Below, piece after piece: positions 1 through 6,186 of a stretch of DNA of 13,890 nt (position 1 is its first letter; each line of letters begins with the position of its first letter). Below the pieces are notes generated by a model that was not told where the DNA came from, searched no databases, and saw nothing but the letters and a program-made list of their open reading frames with translations. The stretch spans positions 1-13,890 of the forward strand of contig DASPOF010000009.1 in NCBI GenBank assembly GCA_035626155.1. Reading direction: 5' to 3'. The DNA is from DASPOF01 sp035626155 (lineage in GTDB: Bacteria > Desulfobacterota > Binatia > Binatales > Binataceae). The position numbers and the translations under genes are program-made.

Positions 1-1548
1 ATCGCGCGGGGGCGGGAGATTGTCGTACAGGTCCGCAATCAGATCGGATTTGAGTTTTGCGTAGCCCGGATCATTCCAGAGGTTACGCCATTGCAACGGA
101 TCCTCATTCAAGTTGTACAGCTCGCCCTCGGTGCCGTCGTAGCGGATATCCAATACCTCTGAGTTACCTCGAAAGATTTGCGGCACGTTGTTGATGTCGA
201 AGCCGTAGTCGCGCGTGGACTTCTCATAAACCGTCAGCGTATAGCCATCGCGATAAATGCTCCGCAAATGCATCCCGATTTGCGCGAACTGACTATCCCA
301 TTCGGTAAGGACGCGCTGGCGGTCCGAGCCCGGCGCGATCGGCAGCGGCTTGCCCTGCATCCATGGCGGCACGGGCACGCCCGCGATCTGGCAGAAGGTC
401 GGCCCGAGATCGAGCTGGCCGACCGGCTCCGCGATTTCGGCGGGCGCGATTTTCGCTGACGGCGCCGGCCGCCAGATCAGTGGCAATCGCATGAGCGCAT
501 CCACGTGATACGGCCCCTTGAAGAGCAGGCCGAAGTCGCCCTGAAGCTCGCCGTGATCGGTGGTGAAAAATACGTCGGTGGAATCGCTCCAGCCGCGCTC
601 CTCGACCCGCCGGATCACGCGCCCGCACGCCTGGTCGATCAGTTCGTTTTCGATATGAATCATCGCGCTGACTTCCCGAAGCTGATCCGGGGTCATCGCG
701 CACGGAACAAAACTGGTCGGGCCACCCTCGTAGTTGCGAAACCGGCCTTCGTACCAATCGAGCCAGTGGCGCGGCTTCTGCGCGAGAATCTTTTCGATCT
801 TCTCGCGCGAGCCGGGATAGCCGGGCGGCAGGTCGAGGTCGCGCCAGTTGATGCGGCGCGCCTCGGTAGCGGGCGGGTCCCACGGATGGTGCGGATCGGG
901 AAAGCTCATCCACACGAACCAGTTCTCATCGGGGTCAAGCGAGTTGAGAAATGCGATAGTGCGATCGGCGACCCAATCGGTATGGTAATGCTCGCGCGGA
1001 ATCGGATTGTACTTGACCTCGGGCGCGCCCGTGTCGCCGCCGGGCAGGCCGGAGAGAAGCGGCGCGAAGCCGCCAACCTCGCCGGGATGGTTGTTTTGCA
1101 GCCACAGCGAATAATGCCATCCGCCCATCGGCACGTGCATCGCGAGTTCCATCCGCTCGAAGCCGCGATACGGCCCGGTCGAATGCTCGCCGGCCATCCG
1201 ATTCTCGAACCACCGTCCCCCGATGTCGAGGCCGGGTTCGAAATGCGCCTTGCCGAGCAGCGCCGTGCGATAGCCAGCCTTTTCATGGAGATACGCGGCG
1301 ACGCTTGGAGCATCGGGCGGCAGCGCGACGCCGTTTGCGATTACGCCGTGCGTCCGCACGTACTGGCCCGTCACCATCGTGGCGCGCGCGGGCATGCAGA
1401 CCGCGTTCTGGTTGTGGGCGCGGCGGTAATTGATGCCGGTTGCGGCGAGCCGATCGGCGATCGGAGTTCTCGCGATCGTGCCGCCGTTGCATCCGAGCGA
1501 ATCGTAGCGTTGCTGGTCGGTCGTGATGAAAAGAATATTGCGCCCCAT
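1..1548 (-). CDS. Sulfatase family hydrolase (arylsulfatase / phosphonate monoesterase type), 3' end cut by window edge
   Basis: This is a metal-dependent hydrolase of the alkaline phosphatase superfamily, probably cleaving a sulfate ester; the substrate cannot be read from sequence. The frame is open from an ATG at 1548 to the left edge (516 codons, no stop), close to the usual family length of about 480-550. The N-terminus reads MGRNILFITTDQQRYDSLG, with the metal-site Asp at D11. The signature C51-M-P-A-R55, followed by TMVTG, is the C-x-P-x-R motif whose Cys is converted to formylglycine. D331-H332 in TTDHGE is the second metal-site pair, and ELYNL (476-480) is typical of sulfatase C-termini. 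No signal peptide is visible, so a cytoplasmic location is inferred. A GAGGA lies about 10 bases before the ATG. The gene stands alone behind a repeated promoter-like element at 1588-1650. The related phosphonate monoester hydrolases share these motifs and cannot be excluded. The family call is firm. Confidence 0.93.
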   Translation of the reverse strand, partial: MGRNILFITTDQQRYDSLGCNGGTIARTPIADRLAATGINYRRAHNQNAVCMPARATMVTGQYVRTHGVIANGVALPPDAPSVAAYLHEKAGYRTALLGKAHFEPGLDIGGRWFENRMAGEHSTGPYRGFERMELAMHVPMGGWHYSLWLQNNHPGEVGGFAPLLSGLPGGDTGAPEVKYNPIPREHYHTDWVADRTIAFLNSLDPDENWFVWMSFPDPHHPWDPPATEARRINWRDLDLPPGYPGSREKIEKILAQKPRHWLDWYEGRFRNYEGGPTSFVPCAMTPDQLREVSAMIHIENELIDQACGRVIRRVEERGWSDSTDVFFTTDHGELQGDFGLLFKGPYHVDALMRLPLIWRPAPSAKIAPAEIAEPVGQLDLGPTFCQIAGVPVPPWMQGKPLPIAPGSDRQRVLTEWDSQFAQIGMHLRSIYRDGYTLTVYEKSTRDYGFDINNVPQIFRGNSEVLDIRYDGTEGELYNLNEDPLQWRNLWNDPGYAKLKSDLIADLYDNLPPPRD

Positions 1549-1587
1549 CAGTGAACCATCCTCGAATGCGATCGGCTCGGGTCCTCT

Positions 1588-1650
1588 CGCTCGCATTATT
1601 CCTACCCGCTCGCACCGCGAACGACAATTGAAGATCAGTCGATTTGGCGG
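1588..1650 (-). repeat. 63-bp promoter-like repeat, copy 1, upstream of the sulfatase
   Basis: This element matches 5443-5505 at 61 of 63 positions (two adjacent mismatches, bases 1637-1638) and has the same orientation relative to its downstream gene. It ends 39 bases before the sulfatase ATG. On the minus strand it holds TTGTCG (1627-1622), a 17-base spacer and TAGGAATAAT (from 1604), which resembles a weak -35/-10 pair. It also holds two copies of TGCGAGCG (1614-1607 and 1595-1588) with a 19-bp period. Similarity stops at both ends of the element. The repeat is directly visible; a promoter or operator role is inferred from position. Confidence 0.85.
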
Positions 1651-1692
1651 TGTCCCCACGAGTCGCGGCCGGGCGGCTGCGACGGGGGCGAT

Positions 1693-1740
1693 GAAACGGA
1701 AGGGCGGGCTCTCTGAAGCAGAGAGCCTGCGCGGCGCTCT
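1693..1740 (-). terminator. Hairpin with conserved tail at the antitoxin stop codon (copy A)
   Basis: A perfect 9-bp stem (GGCTCTCTG at 1707-1715 with CAGAGAGCC at 1719-1727, loop of three) lies just past the antitoxin stop. On the minus strand it is followed by CCTTCCGTTTC, a pyrimidine-rich tail without a true run of T. A related hairpin with the same tail lies at the amrS stop (2576-2624). Sharing at two 3' ends supports a transcription terminator, although the weak U-tract leaves room for an RNA-stabilising or Rho-assisted 3' end. Confidence 0.6.
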
Positions 1741-2032
1741 ATTTATTCGATTGCCGCTTAGCCCGACGTTTCTTTTGCGGAACCTCGGGTACTCTATCGC
1801 CGAGCAGGGGGAGATTACCGATTCCCAATCGATCCAGAACTCTTAGCGCCCCTGGAATATCGGCGCGCGCAGCGCGCTCGCGGAAGTAGGCTTCGGTCCG
1901 CAGGGCTGCGAGTTTCTCGGCAACTGCGACGTTAATGAACTGATTGAGCGTAGTATCCTCCGCCTCGGCAACACCGCGCAGTTCCTTCAGGAGCGACGGT
2001 TGAAGGCGAAGCGCAAAATTGCTCTTTCTCAT
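1739..2032 (-). CDS. Ribbon-helix-helix antitoxin, HicB-like C-terminal type, of a PIN toxin pair
   Basis: This 97-residue protein is the likely antitoxin and operon repressor for the PIN toxin encoded just upstream. Residues 3-42 show the ribbon-helix-helix pattern: a short strand (NFALRLQ), a helix (about 12-24), a turn, and a second helix (LNQFINVAVAEKLAAL). This resembles the DNA-binding part of HicB-family antitoxins. Residues about 45-97 form a charged tail ending in a Lys/Arg cluster, where a toxin-neutralising segment would be expected. The ATG at 2030-2032 overlaps the toxin stop codon as ATGA, so translation is probably coupled. The toxin-first order is the reverse of many type II pairs but occurs with this toxin family. 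The stop lies inside the repeated hairpin element at 1693-1740. The fold is well supported; regulation is inferred from the family. Confidence 0.8.
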   Translation of the reverse strand: MRKSNFALRLQPSLLKELRGVAEAEDTTLNQFINVAVAEKLAALRTEAYFRERAARADIPGALRVLDRLGIGNLPLLGDRVPEVPQKKRRAKRQSNK

Positions 2033-2466
2033 GAGATTAAACCCTCCAAAATCGCCAATGCCTCCTGCGGCCGTATCGCACGAATTCCGAAGCGGCGAGC
2101 GCCCCGCCTCAAATGCGCCACGTTGAAGGCAACGACGAGGTCGGCCTGGCCGTTCACCGCGGCTTCCAAAACCATTTCGTCTCCCGGATCAGAAAGCTCG
2201 GGCCGCCATGAAAAATCGGGCGTGACCGGAACGCCGACAGCCGCCAAGGCACTGAGAATCACATCGATGTCCTCGCGCGTTGCGCCCGCCGCAGTTAGAT
2301 GTTCCGGCCGCTTGAGCACGGCCTCGTACTCAAGCATCAGGGGCACGGAAAGCAGGAGATCGAAACGTTTCCCCAGCGCGGAGATCAAGAGCTGCCTTGA
2401 TGCTCCTGCGTTGCTGCGCAGCGCAGCAACCATCACATCGGTATCCAGAACGATTCGCACCCGCAA
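2029..2466 (-). CDS. PIN-domain toxin (PIN_3 family), putative ribonuclease of a type II toxin-antitoxin pair
   Basis: The protein is 145 residues long and is a probable single-strand RNA-cleaving PIN nuclease needing Mg2+. The first acidic residue is D8 in the opening strand IVLDTDV. The conserved S40-V-P...E46-Y-E48 and LKRPE segment follows, then D93 and D96 in LSDPGDEMVLEAA. The last strand reads ADLVVAFN, where many PIN proteins have a T-x-D/N motif, so N115 takes the place of the fourth acidic residue, as in several PIN_3 members. The start is uncertain: a TTG at 2466 gives MRVRIVLD, and a GTG at 2460 gives MRIVLD, which is closer to the family norm. No strong ribosome site precedes either. 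It overlaps the antitoxin start by ATGA. The RNA target cannot be inferred. The 160 bases upstream, to the amrS stop, hold only the hairpin element at 2576-2624. Confidence 0.87.
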   Translation of the reverse strand: MRVRIVLDTDVMVAALRSNAGASRQLLISALGKRFDLLLSVPLMLEYEAVLKRPEHLTAAGATREDIDVILSALAAVGVPVTPDFSWRPELSDPGDEMVLEAAVNGQADLVVAFNVAHLRRGARRFGIRAIRPQEALAILEGLIS

Positions 2467-2575
2467 TCAGATGGCATATTGCCAGCGATATTGCATTAAT
2501 CTACCGCGACCACGAGGGCTCAGCAAGTTCTCTTAACGCGCGGTCGCTGGTGAGAAGCACGCTGCGATAGGGGAC

Positions 2576-2624
2576 GAAACGGAAGGGCGCGCGCTCTGAA
2601 GCCCGAGAGCTCGCGCGGCGGTCT
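2576..2624 (-). terminator. Hairpin with conserved tail at the amrS stop codon (copy B)
   Basis: This is a diverged copy of the element at 1693-1740. Both share GAAACGGAAGGGCG, the CTCTGAAGC core and GCGCGGCG, in the same order. The stem is 11 bp with one mismatch (2587-2597 with 2606-2616, loop of eight). On the minus strand it lies two bases past the amrS TAA (2629-2627) and is followed by the same CCTTCCGTTTC tail. An intrinsic or Rho-assisted terminator is the likeliest role. Confidence 0.58.
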
Positions 2625-2626
2625 GC

Positions 2627-3724
2627 TTAGCGATTTACGCGGCTGTCGCTTATCGGCAGAGCGCGCCGGCGGCCGGCCCACGCGCCCGGAGGACCGTCGA
2701 AGACACCGGCGCACGGCGTGCCACATTTCCCGCAGCGGCCATCGTGGGTGAGATTCCACGATGTGATCGCATACCAGTCGCGGCCGATCACGATTGACCC
2801 GCAGGCGTGGCAATAGGTGCTCTGCGTGGCCTCATCGTAGATGTTGCCCGTGTAAACGTGGCGGAGCCCTGCCCTTCGCGCGATGTCGCGCGCGGCAATC
2901 AGCGTCTTTGCCGGGGTCGGCCGGCGATCGAGCATCTTCCAGTCGGGATGGAAGGCCGAGAAGTGCAGCGGCACGTCGGGGCCGAGATGCTCGAATATCC
3001 AGGCGCTGAGCGCCTCGAGTTCGGCGACTGAGTCGTTCTCGCCGGGAATCAGCAGCGTCGTAATCTCGAGCCAGACCGAGGTCTCGCGCTTCAGGTAAGC
3101 GAGCGTATCGAGCACGGTGCCGAGAGAACCGGAGCAGAGTCTTTTATAGAAAGCTTCGGTGAAGCCCTTGAGGTCGATATTGGCGGCATCGATGTGCCGG
3201 TAGAACTCGCGTCGCGGCGCATCGCACATGTAACCGGCCGAGACGGCAACCGTCTTCACGCCGCGAGCGCGGCAAGCCTGGGCGACGTCGATCGCATACT
3301 CGGCGAAGATGACCGGATCGTTGTAGGTGAACGCAACGGAGCGGCAGCCGCTTTGAACCGCCGCCTCGGCGATCGCGCCCGCCGATGCTTCCTCGGTGAG
3401 CCGGTCGAACTCCCCCGCCTTCGAAATGTCCCAGTTCTGGCAGAACCGGCACGTCAGGTTGCAGCCCGCGGTGCCAAACGAGAGCACCGGCGTTCCCGGC
3501 AGAAAATGGTTGAGCGGCTTCTTCTCGATCGGATCGATGCAGAAGCCGGACGAACGGCCATACGTGGTCAGCATCATTCGATCGCCCTGGCGCGCGCGAA
3601 CGAAGCACAGACCGCGCTGGCCCTCATGCAGCTTGCACAGGCGCGGACAAAGATCGCACTGGATGCGGCCATCCTCGAGCGGATGCCAGAAACGCGCCTC
3701 GACGCCTTCGATGCTAACGCTCAC
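2627..3724 (-). CDS. amrS: AmmeMemoRadiSam-type radical SAM enzyme (AmrS-like, related to pyruvate formate-lyase activases)
   Basis: This 365-residue cytoplasmic protein is a radical S-adenosylmethionine enzyme. The cluster motif is C88-N-L-T-C92-R-F-C95-Q-N-W, binding a 4Fe-4S cluster through CxxxCxxC. An N-terminal four-Cys block (C23, C26, C30, C40) and a C-terminal zinc-ribbon-like block (C305-x-x-C308, C331-x-x-C334) frame the SAM domain. This layout, with FTYNDPVIFAEY and IDLKGFTEAFY, is that of the AmmeMemoRadiSam family, whose substrate is still not settled as far as I know. The usual partners, an AMMECR1-domain and a Memo-like protein, are absent from this window. The start is a GTG at 3724; no other ATG, GTG or TTG lies in frame for at least 14 codons upstream, and a -10-like box sits only 7 bases before it, suggesting a leaderless message. 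It is not an anaerobic sulfatase-maturing enzyme despite the sulfatase nearby. Confidence 0.92.
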   Translation of the reverse strand: MSVSIEGVEARFWHPLEDGRIQCDLCPRLCKLHEGQRGLCFVRARQGDRMMLTTYGRSSGFCIDPIEKKPLNHFLPGTPVLSFGTAGCNLTCRFCQNWDISKAGEFDRLTEEASAGAIAEAAVQSGCRSVAFTYNDPVIFAEYAIDVAQACRARGVKTVAVSAGYMCDAPRREFYRHIDAANIDLKGFTEAFYKRLCSGSLGTVLDTLAYLKRETSVWLEITTLLIPGENDSVAELEALSAWIFEHLGPDVPLHFSAFHPDWKMLDRRPTPAKTLIAARDIARRAGLRHVYTGNIYDEATQSTYCHACGSIVIGRDWYAITSWNLTHDGRCGKCGTPCAGVFDGPPGAWAGRRRALPISDSRVNR

Positions 3725-3731
3725 CCAAATA

Positions 3732-3737
3732 ATTTTA
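3732..3737 (-). promoter_or_regulatory. Candidate -10 box for a leaderless amrS transcript
   Basis: On the minus strand TAAAAT (3737-3732) matches the -10 consensus at five of six positions and ends 7 bases before the GTG start of amrS. Transcription would then begin at or next to the start codon. No purine-rich ribosome site fits in the gap, and no good -35 box is seen 17 bases upstream. Low A+T surroundings make the box stand out, but six bases alone are weak evidence. Confidence 0.4.
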
Positions 3738-3740
3738 GCA

Positions 3741-3795
3741 AAGATTCGCGCATCGAAATTCGCGCGGGCGCCGGGCTGCCAGACACGCGAATCTT
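3741..3795. repeat. Inverted repeat and ATTCGCG motif cluster between the malic enzyme and amrS
   Basis: Perfect 10-bp arms AAGATTCGCG (3741-3750) and CGCGAATCTT (3786-3795) are separated by 35 bases. A further direct copy of ATTCGCGC starts at 3758, 14 bases after the first at 3744. Three copies of ATTCGCG therefore lie within about 50 bases. The cluster sits directly upstream of the amrS -10-like box and just past the malic enzyme stop. It could be an operator for amrS, or a long-loop hairpin ending the malic enzyme transcript. Confidence 0.5.
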
Positions 3796-3830
3796 AAGCG
3801 GTCTCCTCCTGGAAGCTAGCCGCCGCGATC

Positions 3831-5414
3831 TTACCCCGCGCTCGCCGAGGCGAGGTTGCGGGCGTGGATCACCTCGGTGACGCGCTTTGCGACGTGGGTT
3901 TCGGTCTGGAGGATCGTCGCTTGCGGAGGATAGATCAGTCCGGCATCAAGGTCCGCCTGCGTAACCAGTTGCGCGAGCGATCGGGCGGCCTCGATGAATA
4001 CCTCATCGGTGACTCGTTTCGCGCGCGTGTTGTAAATCGCCAGTCCAACCGCGGGAAAGATGTACAGATTGTTGCATTGGCCGGGAACGAACCGCCGCCC
4101 CGCATAATCCACCGGCGCGAACGGGCTCCCGCTCGCGAATATCGCGCGGCCTTCCGACCATCGGTAGGCCTCCTCGGCGGTGCACTCGGAACGCGAGGTC
4201 GGATTCGAAAGCGCGAAAACGATCGGGCGGGCGTTGTGCCGCGCCATCGCCGCGATCACCTCCTGATTGAAGGTCTTCGGCGCGGTGCTCACCCCGATGA
4301 TTGCGGTGGGACGAATCGACTCGATCGCGGAGATGAAACTGCGGGTGGGCGGGTGCGGATGCGCGTATGGCTGCTGATAATCGGTGAGGTCGAACCGCGT
4401 CGATTCGACCAGTCCATTGCGATTGAACAGCCAGACGCGCGCGCGAGCCTGCTCCTCCGACAATCCCTCCGACTTCATTGCCTGCACGAGCAGACCGGCG
4501 ATTCCGACGGCGGCCGCGCCCGCGCCCAGGAACAAAACGGTCTGCTCGGAGAGCTTGCTCGCCGTGATGCGCATCGCGCTGATGAGGCCCGCGAGCACCA
4601 CTGCGCCCGAGCCCTGAATATCGTCATTGAAGGAGCACACCCGCTCCCGATACCTGGCGAGCAGGCGGAACGCGTCGGCGCGCGCCCAGTCCTCCCACTG
4701 GATGCAGCAGTCGGGGAACTCCTGCTGAATTGCAGTCACGAACTCCTCGACGAACTCGTCCAATTGCGCAGCCGCCGGACGCGGCTGGCGAAGCCCGATA
4801 TAAAGCGGGTCGCCGAGCAGCGCCTCGTTGTTCGTTCCGCAGTCCATCATGATTGGCAACGTGAATTGCGGGGGCACTCCGGCGGCTGCGGTGTACAACG
4901 CGAGCTTCCCGATCGGAATTCCCATCCCGTTGGCGCCGAGGTCTCCCAGCCCGAGGATGCGCTCGCCGCTGGTGATGACTACGAAACGCACATCGCGCTC
5001 GGGCCAGTTGCGAAGAATCTCGCGCACGCGCCCCTTGCGCTTGATCGACAGGTAGAGGCCCTTGGGACGCCTGACGATGTGGCTCCACTTGAGGCAGGCC
5101 TCGCCCACCGTAGGCGTATAGACCAGCGGCAGGAATCGCGCCGTGTCGCTCATCAGCACCCGGTAGAAAAGATTCTCGTCGGTGTCCTGCAAATCGGAGA
5201 GAAACAGGTACTTCTCGAGGTCGCTTGCCTTGGTTTCGACTTGTGAGATCACGCGGTGAAGCGCGACCGGGTCGGTATCGATCGCCTCGGGCAATAGTCC
5301 GACCAGCCCCAACGCATCGCGTTCGGCCTCGGTGAAGGCAAGCGACTTGTTGAGACGCGGATCGCGCAGCCGCGCGACCCCGCGCAATTCCGGCTTCGAG
5401 GTTGTACCGTTCAC
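3831..5414 (-). CDS. maeA: Malic enzyme, NAD-dependent large-subunit type (oxaloacetate-decarboxylating)
   Basis: The protein (527 residues, near the 540-565 of the MaeA/SfcA class) converts malate to pyruvate and CO2 with reduction of NAD(P). The N-terminal malic domain holds Y99-T-P-T-V-G, with the catalytic Tyr, and the catalytic Lys K170 in IPIGKLALY. The metal ligands are E241-D242 (QWEDWA) and D265 (FNDDIQG). The NAD-binding domain starts near residue 285, with the Rossmann loop G297-A-G299-AAAV-G304. The common FNDDIQGTA reads FNDDIQGSG here. All catalytic residues are present, so it should be active. Cofactor choice (NAD or NADP) is inferred from class only. The start is a GTG at 5414; a GGAGG lies 15 bases before it, which is far for a ribosome site, but no closer in-frame start exists. 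It stands alone downstream of repeat copy 2 and is divergent from the exported-protein genes. Confidence 0.95.
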   Translation of the reverse strand: MNGTTSKPELRGVARLRDPRLNKSLAFTEAERDALGLVGLLPEAIDTDPVALHRVISQVETKASDLEKYLFLSDLQDTDENLFYRVLMSDTARFLPLVYTPTVGEACLKWSHIVRRPKGLYLSIKRKGRVREILRNWPERDVRFVVITSGERILGLGDLGANGMGIPIGKLALYTAAAGVPPQFTLPIMMDCGTNNEALLGDPLYIGLRQPRPAAAQLDEFVEEFVTAIQQEFPDCCIQWEDWARADAFRLLARYRERVCSFNDDIQGSGAVVLAGLISAMRITASKLSEQTVLFLGAGAAAVGIAGLLVQAMKSEGLSEEQARARVWLFNRNGLVESTRFDLTDYQQPYAHPHPPTRSFISAIESIRPTAIIGVSTAPKTFNQEVIAAMARHNARPIVFALSNPTSRSECTAEEAYRWSEGRAIFASGSPFAPVDYAGRRFVPGQCNNLYIFPAVGLAIYNTRAKRVTDEVFIEAARSLAQLVTQADLDAGLIYPPQATILQTETHVAKRVTEVIHARNLASASAG

Positions 5415-5442
5415 GGGTTTCTTTTCGATCCTCCGTTACTCA

Positions 5443-5505
5443 CGCTCGCATTATTCCTACCCGCTCGCACCGCGAACGACAATTGAAGATCGCTCGATTT
5501 GGCGG
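5443..5505 (-). repeat. 63-bp promoter-like repeat, copy 2, upstream of the malic enzyme
   Basis: This copy matches 1588-1650 at 61 of 63 positions and ends 28 bases before the malic enzyme GTG. On the minus strand TTGTCG (5482-5477) and TAGGAATAAT (from 5459) form a weak -35/-10 pair with a 17-base spacer. TGCGAGCG occurs at 5469-5462 and 5450-5443. The two mismatches create a third CGAGCG in this copy (5496-5491) that copy 1 lacks. The sequence between the element and the gene is unrelated in the two copies. Confidence 0.85.
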
Positions 5506-5661
5506 GATTCAGACAACCTGCCGCAGATGGTCGGGGCGTCCCAGCCCGCCAACCGCGCATGCTGTTGAGCGCGGCTTTGTTAACGCCATGTTAGCAGGGG
5601 AGCTTGCCTCTCAGTTGAAGCAGAAGTACAAAAGCGACGAGGAATTCGGAGGACCAGACAC
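5506..5661. other. Divergent intergenic region before the exported-protein genes
   Basis: The rest of the 247-base gap between the malic enzyme and the plus-strand exported-protein genes. Apart from the repeat at 5443-5505 and the ribosome site at 5648-5653, I see no gene and no convincing promoter. TTGAGC (5565) and ATGTTA (5588), 17 bases apart, are a very weak candidate pair for the plus strand. Short plus-strand reading frames through the region run over the repeat and are not convincing. Confidence 0.5.
5648..5653 (+). promoter_or_regulatory. Strong ribosome binding site fixing the GTG start at 5662
   Basis: GGAGGA ends eight bases before the GTG at 5662, an ideal spacing. It fixes the start of the small exported protein at a GTG and supports the frame as a real gene. 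Confidence 0.8.
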
Positions 5662-6129
5662 GTGAACGTTAAAGAATCCTTGCCTAACGTGGTGGCGGCC
5701 CTAATTCGAAAGTCCCACAAGCGCGAGTTTGCCGTGGCTCTGATGGTCGTCGGGGCGTTCGCATTATTTGCGGCCGCGCCCGCTGGAGGGCAATCGCCTT
5801 TCGAAGCCGCGACTCCCGTGCCTACGCCTATTCCGGGCGGTGCGGCGGCGATTGGTCAGACTCCGGCGGCGGCGCCAACGAGGGGGGCTGGCAGCCCGGG
5901 ACTGGTTCAAAAGCCACTAACCATCCTCTTCAACGTCGGTGAACACACAGTTTTCCCTCCGGACAATGATTGCGCCGGACTTATTCGCCAGGCCTTGGAA
6001 CAGCGCGCACTCGTGCCGGTTCCCGCTTCGGACCGGCCCGAGAGGGACAAACGCTGCGCGGAGGAAATGAAACACGCGCTGCAGTTAGAACAAACAGAAC
6101 CGCTGTGCGCCAGTGGCCCTTGCTGGTGA
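5662..6129 (+). CDS. Small exported Pro/Ala-rich protein of unknown function
   Basis: I do not recognise this 155-residue protein. Residues 1-22 are polar and basic (RKSHKRE), followed by a hydrophobic segment at about 23-39 (FAVALMVVGAFALF) and an APA site at 39-41. This gives a signal peptide with a long N-region, or a single N-terminal membrane anchor. Residues 45-80 are a Pro/Ala/Gly/Thr-rich linker (ATPVPTPIPGG). The C-terminal part (about 84-155) looks folded and holds four Cys (C104, C132, C149, C154), enough for two disulfides. The start is a GTG with GGAGGA eight bases upstream. It precedes the larger exported-protein gene by 57 bases on the same strand, so the two may be co-transcribed and act together outside the membrane. 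An anchored periplasmic protein is equally possible. Confidence 0.7.
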   Translation: MNVKESLPNVVAALIRKSHKREFAVALMVVGAFALFAAAPAGGQSPFEAATPVPTPIPGGAAAIGQTPAAAPTRGAGSPGLVQKPLTILFNVGEHTVFPPDNDCAGLIRQALEQRALVPVPASDRPERDKRCAEEMKHALQLEQTEPLCASGPCW

Positions 6130-6186
6130 AGGAATTGCCAGGATTCAACTAATGTCGCCACGCGCATCAAACGGGGGGAAACGCGT

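Noticed and set aside
1588..1650. The 63-bp repeats as ends of an insertion sequence or composite transposon spanning 1588-5505
   Set aside because: No transposase, terminal inverted repeats or target-site duplications are seen, and the genes between are ordinary and separately organised.
1523..1846. Plus-strand 107-codon reading frame across the sulfatase start and repeat copy 1, sharing the peptide RIIPTRSHRERQLKI with a frame at 5402-5665
   Set aside because: The shared peptide is fully explained by the 63-bp DNA repeat. Both frames overlap the starts of real minus-strand genes and have no ribosome site or family match, so they do not represent a conserved small protein.
2627..3724. Radical SAM enzyme read as the maturase (anaerobic sulfatase-maturing enzyme) of the nearby sulfatase
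   Set aside because: The Cys layout and motifs match the AmrS family, not the SPASM-type maturases with their seven-Cys auxiliary-cluster domain. The genes are also separated by a toxin-antitoxin pair and two terminators.
3864..5246. Long plus-strand reading frame (460 codons) opposite the malic enzyme
   Set aside because: It is a mirror frame of a well-conserved gene with all catalytic residues; high G+C produces long antisense frames. The composition (Arg-rich, no motifs) is that of a shadow.
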